Origin: Acinetobacter sp. ANC 4862
GTDB lineage: Bacteria > Pseudomonadota > Gammaproteobacteria > Pseudomonadales > Moraxellaceae
Assembly (NCBI RefSeq): GCF_004336635.1
Contig: NZ_SJXH01000018.1
Coordinates: forward strand, 1-59,968
Length of the DNA stretch: 59,968 nt
Direction of reading: 5' to 3'
Shown piece after piece: positions 54,180 to 59,968 of the stretch (positions are counted from its first letter, which is position 1; every line of letters begins with the position of its first letter). Made by a program: the position numbers and the translations under genes. Under the pieces are notes generated by a model. That model saw only the letters and a program-made list of their open reading frames with translations, searched no databases and was not told where the DNA came from.

Positions 54180-54204
54180 GGCTCATCGAAAGGTGGGCTT
54201 TTTC
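54180..54204 (+). terminator. phage-type terminator, family member 2, after the tRNA
   Basis: GGCTCATC, GAAA loop, GGTGGGCTTTTT; 56 bp after the tRNA CCA. Confidence 0.7.
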
Positions 54205-54264
54205 GACATTGATTGCTCCTATAAATAAAGGATAATAGGGCCTTTAATTTCTGAACTCTTTTTT

Positions 54265-54500
54265 ATGCCCATGATTGATGTTAATAAGTTAAACAATATT
54301 TTTAATGAAGTAATAGCAAACAATAAAAAACCTGAAAGATATTAATAGGTTATAAGATTTACGCTGAGTTGATGAACGATCGTAGATTCTTTGAAGAGGT
54401 GGTAGGCTCTGCAATGAATCCAGATAAGCGTACGTATAACAAGATTAAAATTAAGGTTACTCAAGATGACTTTCAGCTTGAAGTAAGGTGTTCTGCTTAG
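54265..54500 (+). pseudogene. small hypothetical gene with an indel
   Basis: Reads MPMIDVNKLNNIFNEVIANN KKPERY to TAA at 54343; a few bases later another frame continues GYKIYAELMNDRRFFEEVVG to FQLEVRCSA and TAG at 54498. The parts fit one protein of about 77 residues with an indel in TATTAATAGG. Unknown function, phage-like size. Followed by terminator member 3. Confidence 0.45.
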
Positions 54501-54517
54501 GATTTTATATAGCAACG

Positions 54518-54545
54518 AAAGCTCGCTAAATGGTGGGCTTTTTTG
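54518..54545 (+). terminator. phage-type terminator, family member 3
   Basis: GAAAGCTCGC, TAAAT loop, GGTGGGCTTTTTT. Confidence 0.7.
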
Positions 54546-54653
54546 TTTATTGCACTTTGCAATTAGAATTAACGATTAACTACATTTCTTGAATACTACA
54601 GGTGCCTAGGGTCATTTATTTTTAATGGTTTGGTGTCGCTAATAGGCAATGAA

Positions 54654-54932
54654 ATGATTCAGGAGATATTCTGCTTTATATATGATGAAGCTTTAAAAGA
54701 GTATGAGTCGTCTGAATACCATATAGTTAATAAGTTAAAATTTCTTACCATAGCTTTTCGATTATTTGCTGAGATCAAGGGTGAAGATGCCTATATCGAA
54801 ATTAGGACCTTGGCTGTAATATTCAACTTTCGATTGGATTCTCGAGCTTTTTGGGTGTGCGAAATACCAGAGATAGAAGAAGAAAAAAAATTATTTATTG
54901 AGTATCTATCTATTGAGATGGATAAATTTTAA
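54654..54932 (+). CDS. hypothetical protein, immunity- or phage-like size
   Basis: 92 residues from ATG at 54654 (MIQEIFCFIYDEALKEYESS); the open frame begins at a TTG at 54630. Helical, acidic, ending PEIEEEKKLFIEYLSIEMDKF. No recognised domain. Terminator member 4 starts at its stop codon, supporting a real transcription unit. Confidence 0.5.
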   Translation: MIQEIFCFIYDEALKEYESSEYHIVNKLKFLTIAFRLFAEIKGEDAYIEIRTLAVIFNFRLDSRAFWVCEIPEIEEEKKLFIEYLSIEMDKF

Positions 54933-54957
54933 AGCTCATTGAAAGGTGGGCTTTTTT
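54931..54957 (+). terminator. phage-type terminator, family member 4
   Basis: AAAGCTCATT, GAAA loop, GGTGGGCTTTTTT, overlapping the stop of the gene ending at 54932. Confidence 0.75.
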
Positions 54958-55039
54958 ATTGCTTGTTGAAGAGTAACCATGTTATTAAGGGTGTATTGTT
55001 TTTAAACAATAGTTCTAATTCAGCGCAAATGATTAGAAG

Positions 55040-55070
55040 GAAGCTCACTTAGTAATAGGTGGGCTTTTTT
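55040..55070 (+). terminator. phage-type terminator, family member 5
   Basis: GAAGCTCACTT, loop, AGGTGGGCTTTTTT. No ORF of useful length precedes it. 55071-55288 contains no supported gene. Confidence 0.6.
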
Positions 55071-55288
55071 AATGCCTGCAGAAAGCCAATTTGCAGAACA
55101 TGCCTTCGAGTAAACTCCCTTTATGGGGCTTGACTAGGGTTTGGCACCCCGACCTAAAGAGGATGAAAGCAAGTAACGCAGACCGTGCATGTTAGATTTG
55201 TGTGATTTTGAGTAGCGGTAGATCAGTTGCCGAGCTGATTAATATCGAAATACAGGCAGGGTGTGGCAAATCGCGATATCCTTTTTAT

Positions 55289-55365
55289 ACGCCATTAGCT
55301 CAACTGGATAGAGCATTGCACTTCTATTGCATTGGTTACAAGTTTGAATCCTGTATGGCGTGCCA
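55289..55365 (+). tRNA. tRNA-Arg (TCT)
   Basis: 77 nt including CCA. Acceptor ACGCCAT/ATGGCGT pairs fully; anticodon loop CTTCTAT gives TCT, decoding AGA/AGG. Small defects: T-T at 27-43 and an A-C mismatch in the T stem (ACAAG/CCTGT). It is the kind of rare-codon tRNA that phages carry. Confidence 0.82.
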
Positions 55366-55366
55366 A

Positions 55367-55443
55367 GGGCCTTAAGCTTAAGTGATATAAGCGTCCCGCT
55401 CATAACGGGGAGATAATCAGTTCAAATCTGATAAGGCCCACCA
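55367..55443 (+). tRNA. tRNA with CAT anticodon (Met or Ile2)
   Basis: 77 nt including CCA, one base after the preceding tRNA. Acceptor GGGCCTT/AAGGCCC, anticodon stem TCCCG/CGGGG with loop CTCATAA, T arm ATCAG-TTCAAAT-CTGAT. The D loop (AAGTGATAT) lacks the usual GG. Whether it is elongator Met or lysidine-type Ile cannot be decided here. Confidence 0.8.
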
Positions 55444-55634
55444 AATTATAATTAATTGGAATTACATCAAAATCAGATGAGTTGTGAATTAAACGTGATA
55501 TTTATCAAAATATTACGAAATAAACTGATTGATTGAATAGCAAATACCTAGTAATTTTTTTGTTGGGTTGGAGGAAATTGTGTATCGCCTAACTCGCAAA
55601 AACGACCGACACTCGGAAAGACGAGAAGTACTAC

Positions 55635-55662
55635 AAATGCTCACAGAAATGTGAGCATTTTT
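55635..55662 (+). terminator. Rho-independent terminator
   Basis: AAATGCTCAC, loop AGAAAT, GTGAGCATTTTT. It ends the tRNA transcript or a lost gene in 55444-55634. Confidence 0.75.
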
Positions 55663-55666
55663 AAAT

Positions 55667-55705
55667 GCCCTGAGAAATGTTTTTCTGTGTAAGCAATATC
55701 AGGGC
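55667..55705. repeat. 7-bp inverted repeat around a 25-nt loop
   Basis: GCCCTGA (55667-55673) and TCAGGGC (55699-55705) directly follow the terminator. Role unclear. Confidence 0.3.
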
Positions 55706-55768
55706 ACCTATGGTGGCTCCCTTTATTCTTAGTAGTTTAAATTGAATGCCGCCTCCATATATAATAAC

Positions 55769-55797
55769 GAAAGCTCGGTCATGGATTGGGCTTCTTA
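55769..55797 (+). terminator. phage-type terminator, family member 6
   Basis: GAAAGCTCGG, loop, TTGGGCTTCTT; a degenerate copy of the series. Confidence 0.45.
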
Positions 55798-55911
55798 TTT
55801 ACTTATTTCATGCGAATGTTTTTGTGATTTTTTGCCAATGAGCGAAAAATAATTTTATATAAAATGTGCGCCATAGAATCTATCGCTGTAGTTTCTGATT
55901 TTTAGTTTTAG

Positions 55912-55938
55912 CCTCCCACCCTCGGGAGGTATTTTTTT
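55912..55938 (+). terminator. Rho-independent terminator
   Basis: CCTCCC, loop ACCCTC, GGGAGG, then TATTTTTTT. It precedes the 37-residue gene at 55961. Confidence 0.75.
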
Positions 55939-55960
55939 GCCTGAAATTAAGGAGAAATAC

Positions 55961-56074
55961 ATGCTCAAACTATTAATGTGTTTATTCGGCCTGCATGGTG
56001 CGACCGAAATTGATTACACGATTGATGATGAAGAAATCAAGGTGTGTCGGGATTGCTCGAAAGAAATTAAGTAA
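55961..56074 (+). CDS. 37-residue Cys-rich small protein
   Basis: MLKLLMCLFGLHGATEIDYT, then IDDEEIKVCRDCSKEIK. The start has a strong AAGGAG seven bases upstream. The N-terminal (L)CLFGLHG and C-terminal CRDC motif resemble PSPA7_2676-type Cys-rich small proteins found in phages and their hosts. Function unknown; a zinc-binding knuckle is plausible. Confidence 0.65.
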   Translation: MLKLLMCLFGLHGATEIDYTIDDEEIKVCRDCSKEIK

Positions 56075-56295
56075 TAATCAATCAAAAAACATACAATCAA
56101 TTAGAATAATAATCATGTTTTTTTGTTTTCATAATGTTGAAATAATTTGATTATATATTTAGTTAAAACAAAGTATAACTGCAAAAAATTCTAAAGTTTT
56201 AGCGCAAATTAGGCCTGTTTAATTTGGGAGAGTTAAACGGGTTTTTTATTGAAATATATTACTATTTTCCTTTTGTCAATCGTATTACGACACTC

Positions 56296-56325
56296 AAACC
56301 CCGTCATTAATTTGTCGGGGTTTTT
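56296..56325 (+). terminator. Rho-independent terminator
   Basis: AAACCCCG and CGGGGTTTTT arms around a 12-nt loop, before the small gene at 56347. Confidence 0.7.
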
Positions 56326-56346
56326 CTTTTCTTATTGGTGGTGCTC

Positions 56347-56472
56347 ATGGGTTATATCGTAGTAGCGTTTGTATCGTTCATCATTGGATATGTTTTGTGT
56401 TTTAGATGGTTCCAGAAAGACATTGTTGAAGGCAAGCCAATCGTATTTAACAAAGGTGTATATAGCCAATAA
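56347..56472 (+). CDS. 41-residue single-pass membrane peptide
   Basis: MGYIVVAFVSFIIGYVLCFR, then WFQKDIVEGKPIVFNKGVYS and Q. One membrane helix followed by a short polar tail. GGTGGTGC lies upstream of the ATG. It precedes the 57-residue gene by 15 bp, so they form a small operon. Phage-like, function unknown. Confidence 0.55.
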   Translation: MGYIVVAFVSFIIGYVLCFRWFQKDIVEGKPIVFNKGVYSQ

Positions 56473-56487
56473 AAAGAAGATTGAGTC

Positions 56488-56661
56488 ATGACAGATAAAG
56501 TAGAAGTAAGACGGAATATTGAAAGGTACGAAACTGAAATTACCAAATGGCTGGCACTATCACGCGGCTTAATATCACGTGATGAAATGATGCTTGTTGA
56601 TAAGAAGATCAATCAATTAAAAGAATGGTCGAAGAATTTAAGAAACCTACTTCATGCGTAA
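56488..56661 (+). CDS. 57-residue helical hypothetical protein
   Basis: MTDKVEVRRNIERYETEITK, then WLALSRGLISRDEMMLVDKK and INQLKEWSKNLRNLLHA. Strongly helical and charged, with coiled-coil character. AAGAAGA lies upstream. Common size and style for Acinetobacter prophage accessory proteins; no function known. Confidence 0.55.
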   Translation: MTDKVEVRRNIERYETEITKWLALSRGLISRDEMMLVDKKINQLKEWSKNLRNLLHA

Positions 56662-56756
56662 TGCTAGATGATTTGAAGTTATATTATTAATGTGGGTAGG
56701 TATTATAATTATTGGTATATCATGCACTTGGTTTTAATAATTAAGAGTTTGGTAGT

Positions 56757-56987
56757 ATGGGTGTTTGGATTGCCAATAAAGATGAGTATGGCCAGTATCT
56801 TTTTAATGAAAGGGTTTGGCCGGACTGGTATAAACCTGAGAATATTGAGGTTGCTACTGTAGAGCATTATCGCAATATAATTAAAGATTCAAATATTACT
56901 TATTACTTGTATTCATGCGAAAGGTTGGATCCTAAAGCCTTAGAGGAAATGAAAAGTGATTGGTTAAGTTTTTATGTACCATCATAG
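56757..56987 (+). CDS. hypothetical protein in prophage-like region
   Basis: 76 residues (MGVWIANKDEYGQYLFNERV; WPDWYKPENIEVATVEHYRN). Rich in aromatic residues, no membrane segment. A terminator follows at 57002, supporting a discrete gene. Not recognised. Confidence 0.5.
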   Translation: MGVWIANKDEYGQYLFNERVWPDWYKPENIEVATVEHYRNIIKDSNITYYLYSCERLDPKALEEMKSDWLSFYVPS

Positions 56988-57001
56988 TAAGATAATTTAT
57001 T

Positions 57002-57026
57002 AAAACCTCCTCCGGGAGGTTTTTTA
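57002..57026 (+). terminator. Rho-independent terminator
   Basis: AAAACCTCC, loop, GGAGGTTTTTT, 15 bp after the stop of the preceding gene. Confidence 0.75.
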
Positions 57027-57039
57027 ATGGGTGAAATTT

Positions 57040-57141
57040 ATGACATGTGCATTATGCCAACAGCGCCGTGAATGGATAGAGAAACAATATGAACAATCAA
57101 AAGAAAGAATGCGGTTGTGTAACCAAGTAATACCACGATAG
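57040..57141 (+). CDS. 33-residue CxxC peptide, probably truncated
   Basis: MTCALCQQRREWIEKQYEQS, then KERMRLCNQVIPR. The MxCxxCxxRRxWI start is a recurring form in small Acinetobacter phage proteins; the last residues run into an IS-like end at 57147, so the tail is likely replaced. Confidence 0.45.
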   Translation: MTCALCQQRREWIEKQYEQSKERMRLCNQVIPR

Positions 57142-57146
57142 TTTCC

Positions 57147-57165
57147 ACTTTAAATGGGCTCTAAC
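57147..57165 (+). repeat. recurrent IS-end motif, third copy
   Basis: ACTTTAAATGGGCTCTAAC matches, on the other strand, 16891-16909 and 29152-29170 (18 of 19 bases). At 29152 it adjoins an IS3-like tip, so it is probably subterminal IS sequence. Confidence 0.5.
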
Positions 57166-57171
57166 AGGTGT

Positions 57172-57182
57172 ACTTCGTATAA
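57172..57182 (+). other. XerC half-site of a pdif, cut by the IS6 element
   Basis: ACTTCGTATAA is identical to the XerC arm of pdif site 2. One base later the IS6 terminal repeat begins, so the spacer and XerD arm are missing. Confidence 0.5.
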
Positions 57183-57183
57183 C

Positions 57184-57834
57184 GGCACTGTTGCAAATAA
57201 CCATTGATGATAAGCTAAATCGTTTTTTAGCTAAAGGTTCAGTATATAAATCCCTTCCATGGTCGGCATTTTCAGTGTGAAATCATTCTTTGGTCTGTGC
57301 GCTGGTATTGTAAATATGGCATTAGCTATTGTGAACTTCAGGAAATGCTTGCCGAACGTGGTGTGAATGTTAATCACACTACGATTTATCATTGGGTTCA
57401 ACGTTATGCTCCTGAAATAGAAAAATGCTTACGCTGGTATTGGCGTAATCCTACAGATCTGAGCGCATGGCATATTGATGAAACTTATGTAAAAGTAAAT
57501 GGACGATGGGCTTATCTGTATCGTGCAGTCGATCAACGTGGCTATACCATTGATTTTTACCTTTCTTCTAGACGTAATACCAAAAATGTGATCATGGCAA
57601 GCTAAAGCGGATCATCAGGGCCACGTTAGGATTTAAATCTATGAATACGGCTTATGCCACAATTAAAGGTATTGAAGTCATGCGTGCACTGCATCAAGAA
57701 CAAGCTTCGTCATTTTATTATGGTCAGCCTCAGGGTGAAGTATATCTAATCAACAGGGTTTTCGGTCTTTAATCACTTTTTAAAGGCAACATCATCGACT
57801 CAGATCCGTATTTGCAACAGTGCCTGTGAAACTG
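57184..57834 (+). mobile_element. IS6-family element with internal deletion
   Basis: Ends GGCACTGTTGCAAATA and TATTTGCAACAGTGCC are intact over at least 14 bp. The element is about 650 bp instead of the usual about 820. It lies between a XerC half-site and the truncated toxin gene. No 8-bp target duplication is visible. Confidence 0.85.
57297..57605 (+). pseudogene. IS6-family transposase, internally deleted
   Basis: Codes for the first half (YCELQEMLAERGVNVNHTTI; WHIDETYVKVNGRWAYLYRA) to NTKNVIMAS. After the deletion junction at about 57593 another frame gives GKLKRIIRATLGFKSMNTAY to the C-terminus near 57771. The middle part with the second catalytic Asp is lost, so it is inactive. Confidence 0.88.
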
Positions 57835-57836
57835 CA

Positions 57837-58133
57837 TTGTTCAGTAAGTTCGATTCGGATTATTGGACAGAAAAAGAGTACAACGAGTTTAAGATTTTTC
57901 TTGCATCAAATCCTGAAGCTGGTGATGTAGAACCCCATTCAGGAGGAATATGTAAAGTCCGTTGGGGATCTGGTAAAACAGGTAAAAGTGGTGGTGTTAG
58001 AGTAATTTATTACAATCGTTTAGCTAATGGACAAATATGGTTACTGACCATTTATGGCAAGACTGCAATAGATCAGCTCGACAAAAAAGTACTGCGTGTA
58101 TTAGGGGAGAAACTAAATGAATCGCTCAAATGA
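57837..58133 (+). pseudogene. RelE/HigB-like toxin lacking its native start
   Basis: The body EKEYNEFKIFLASNPEAGDV, SGGICKVRWGSGKTGKSGGV and RVIYYNRLANGQIWLLTIYG is a complete RelE-type toxin fold of the HigB2 group. The native start (expected MFxETALFSK) is cut: the frame runs back as CETALF into the IS6 end at 57834, leaving only TTG at 57837. Expression is doubtful. Followed by its antitoxin with a 17-bp overlap. Confidence 0.75.
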
Positions 58134-58402
58134 TATTGAAAATCGTGATGCTCAACGAGATATTGGCGCTGAATTGCTTATGGCAGTAGATGAAATGCTT
58201 GGAAATACGCCAGTAAGAACGCACAGCATCACTCAAACAGATGTAGCTTTAGCTCGCCAAAAATCAGAATTAAGTCAGCGTCAATTTGCATTTACGTTAG
58301 GAGTATCTGTCCGTACATTAGAAATGTTGGGAACAAGGTGTATGTAAGCCATCCAAAGCAGCACAATCTTTAATTAAGTTATTTATTAAAGATCCATTTT
58401 GA
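58117..58402 (+). pseudogene. HigA-like XRE antitoxin with frameshift
   Basis: MNRSNDIENRDAQRDIGAEL, then the XRE domain LARQKSELSQRQFAFTLGVSVRTLE. At about 58328 an extra T changes the frame to a stop at 58345; without it the usual end WEQGVCKPSKAAQSLIKLFI and KDPF would follow. The TGA that would end it (58400-58402) is the first three bases of the next IS. Confidence 0.75.
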
Positions 58403-58437
58403 ACCGTACCGGGTTTGTCGGAGACAGTTTATTTAAG

Positions 58438-59340
58438 TTAGGCTACCTGACCTAACGGATTAATTTTATCATAGTACATTGCTTCAAAATCAAAAGGTGA
58501 CACATAACCTAGCGCACTATGTACACGTTCTTTATTGAACCAATCTACCCAGTTTAGTGTCGCAAGTTGTACATCTGCTAAACCTTGCCAATCTGCTTTT
58601 AAATATTCAATCACCTCTGTTTTGTATAAGCCATTCACCGTTTCAGCCAAAGCATTATCGTATGAGTCACCCGTTGTACCGACTGAAGCTCGTAAATTTG
58701 CTGCTTCTAAACGATTGGTATAGCGAATGGAAAGATACTGTACGCCTCTGTCACTATGATGAATCACGTTCTTTGGCATGCCTCGATCATGCAATGCTTG
58801 CTCCAATGCATCCAGGACCATGTCTGTATTCATACGTGTTGATACTTTCCATCCAACAATTACTCGTGAGAAGACATCAATAATAAAGGCGGTATAGACC
58901 CAACCTGAATTGGTTTGAATATACGTGAAGTCAGCGACCCACAGGTGGTCAGGTTGATCAGCACTAAAATTGCGTTTCACTAAATCATCTGCTCGTTTTT
59001 GATCATCTCTGCTACGGGTCGTTTGTTTATTCTTACCTCGCCAAACACCTTGTATACCTAGCTTTTGCATCAATCGAGCAACTGTACAGCGCGCAATAAT
59101 ATAGCCTTCACGTTTCAGTTTTTGCCAAACTTTACGTACACCATATCGACCTGAACTTTCCTTCCAAATTCGTTTAATTTGTTCAGCATGATGCAAGTCA
59201 TGTAAATCTCGTTTCGCTCGATGTTCTGGATTGTCCGCGAGATCTAAAGTCCGGTAATAGGTCGAAGGGGCGATCGGTAAAATCCTACAAATCGCATCAA
59301 CACCGTATAACGCTTTATTGTTATGGATAAAATCCACCAT
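58438..59340 (-). CDS. IS3-family transposase OrfB
   Basis: 300 residues, HTH_21-like region (SSGRYGVRKVWQKLKREGYI) and rve core with DDE acids in WVADFTYI, IHHSDRGVQY and NALAETVNGLYKTEVI. Intact. It overlaps OrfA by one base. Confidence 0.93.
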   Translation of the reverse strand: MVDFIHNNKALYGVDAICRILPIAPSTYYRTLDLADNPEHRAKRDLHDLHHAEQIKRIWKESSGRYGVRKVWQKLKREGYIIARCTVARLMQKLGIQGVWRGKNKQTTRSRDDQKRADDLVKRNFSADQPDHLWVADFTYIQTNSGWVYTAFIIDVFSRVIVGWKVSTRMNTDMVLDALEQALHDRGMPKNVIHHSDRGVQYLSIRYTNRLEAANLRASVGTTGDSYDNALAETVNGLYKTEVIEYLKADWQGLADVQLATLNWVDWFNKERVHSALGYVSPFDFEAMYYDKINPLGQVA

Positions 59341-59657
59341 TATTTGTGTGGGCGGTCGAGCTCCGCCTGAGCGAAAAAAGCGGCTGCTTTGCGTAGAATT
59401 TCATTGGCTCGCTGCAGTTCTTTATTTTCGCGTTCAAGTTGTTTAATGCGTTCTTGGTCTGAAAGCTGCTGTACTTTGATTGGATTCTGTTGATTCAAAT
59501 GCTTCTGATGCCAGGAACGTAGTGTTTCAGGCGTACAGCCAATCTTGGGAGCAATTGCTGTGATTGCAGCCCAAGTAGAAGGATAATCTTTTTCGGATTC
59601 AATCAATAATTGAACCGCTCTATCTCTGATTTCAGGAGTATATTTTGGTTTTTTCAT
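59340..59657 (-). CDS. IS3-family transposase OrfA
   Basis: 105 residues (MKKPKYTPEIRDRAVQLLIE). Helix-turn-helix (IAPKIGCTPETLRSWHQKH) and a coiled coil (RIKQLERENKELQRANEILR). IS51-like subgroup by sequence style. Start ATG at 59655-59657. Confidence 0.92.
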   Translation of the reverse strand: MKKPKYTPEIRDRAVQLLIESEKDYPSTWAAITAIAPKIGCTPETLRSWHQKHLNQQNPIKVQQLSDQERIKQLERENKELQRANEILRKAAAFFAQAELDRPHK

Positions 59658-59832
59658 CGGGACATTCTCTCAAGAAAAGTGGTCTCCGACAAACCCGGTA
59701 CGGTTCATTCCATTTTTTGTTAGAGAAGCTCTAAGATAATTGAATTTTATTGATATAAATTGGGATAATAGCCCGCATTTTTGTGTTATTCCCAAGTAGA
59801 AATGTCCTACCTAATAACCAAATAGAAATGTC

Positions 59833-59968
59833 CTATATGGACATTTCCAAGTCAAGCACAGGATTCAGATTTCGTTGTTGAATTGCTGTTTTCTGTGCAC
59901 GTCTGCTTGGCATCTTTTGAGAACGATTGCGTTTGTTTTGTTGTTCCAGTTCTTCATGCTGTTGTTGG
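59833..59968 (-). CDS. transposase C-terminal fragment at window edge
   Basis: Minus strand reads QQQHEELEQQNKRNRSQKMP, then SRRAQKTAIQQRNLNPVLDL and EMSI to TAG at 59833. The SRRAxKTAxQQRNLNPxLDLE ending is what I recall for ISNCY-type transposases. AGAAATGTCCTA occurs at 59800 and 59824 and again inverted in the coding end, consistent with the IS terminus. The 5' part is outside the window. Confidence 0.5.
   Translation of the reverse strand, partial: QQQHEELEQQNKRNRSQKMPSRRAQKTAIQQRNLNPVLDLEMSI

Larger units (their letters stand above)
58400..59707 (-). mobile_element. IS3-family insertion sequence, third type (complete)
   Basis: 1308 bp with inverted ends TGAACCGTACCGGGTTTGTC and GACAAACCCGGTACGGTTCA, pairing over at least 26 bases. 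Carries intact OrfA and OrfB. A different subgroup from copies A and B. No clear target duplication. Confidence 0.93.

Noticed and set aside
56352..56612. Minus-strand 86-codon frame
   Set aside because: It is antisense to two small plus-strand genes that have their own start signals and coherent products.

Overview
The window is AT-rich chromosomal DNA of an Acinetobacter species. Evidence is an Omp33-36-type porin, an ssb / YajR-type MFS / DUF475 / tenA / uvrA core block, CYP153 alkane-oxidation genes of the kind found in Acinetobacter, and pdif (XerC/XerD) sites of the type that shuffle gene modules on Acinetobacter plasmids. The left third (about 3.2-15.4 kb) is mostly stable core. The rest is a patchwork of insertion sequences, broken genes, toxin-antitoxin pairs and small imported modules.

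Layout. 1-3.0 kb: IS3-type transposase fragment, a hypothetical gene, a 40-residue Asn-rich peptide, a complete IS3 element abutting a decayed integrase. 3.2-15.4 kb: ssb, MFS transporter, DUF475/TerC-like protein, thiaminase-type TenA, UvrA, a frameshifted gene, a GGDEF protein, a candidate small RNA and a porin. 15.4-22.3 kb: three IS5-family elements around a second GGDEF protein and an ArsR / permease / thioredoxin-like operon. 22.4-24.5 kb: VIT-type metal transporter, cytochrome b561, serine recombinase. 24.8-25.2 kb: a 114-bp tandem repeat array. 25.6-29.1 kb: two pdif-bounded modules, brnTA and an isochorismatase-like hydrolase / MBL hydrolase / GlxA-type regulator set. 29.9-30.0 kb: a three-repeat CRISPR-like array with type I-F geometry and no cas genes in the window.

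30.4-41.6 kb is bounded by two directly repeated, decayed IS982 elements. They enclose HxlR, SDR and MDR oxidoreductase genes, then an operon for ferredoxin, CYP153-type P450, ferredoxin reductase and a thioesterase, with AraC and LysR regulators. This is a self-contained electron-transfer and hydroxylation unit. 42.2-48.0 kb carries a SulP anion transporter and a HlyD/FtsX/ATPase ABC exporter, with a perfect 50-bp palindrome between them. 48.5-53.5 kb holds a frameshifted hipA with hipB, a P4-type integrase and a second IS3 copy. 53.6-57.1 kb resembles a degraded prophage: very small genes, three tRNAs and six similar terminator hairpins. 57.1-60 kb is a pile of IS6, a broken HigBA-like pair, an IS3 element and another transposase fragment.

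Many accessory genes are broken (hipA, HigBA-like pair, integrase, both IS982 transposases, IS6), which suggests old and repeated exchange. Family assignments rest on motif recognition from the sequence; no database search was possible.
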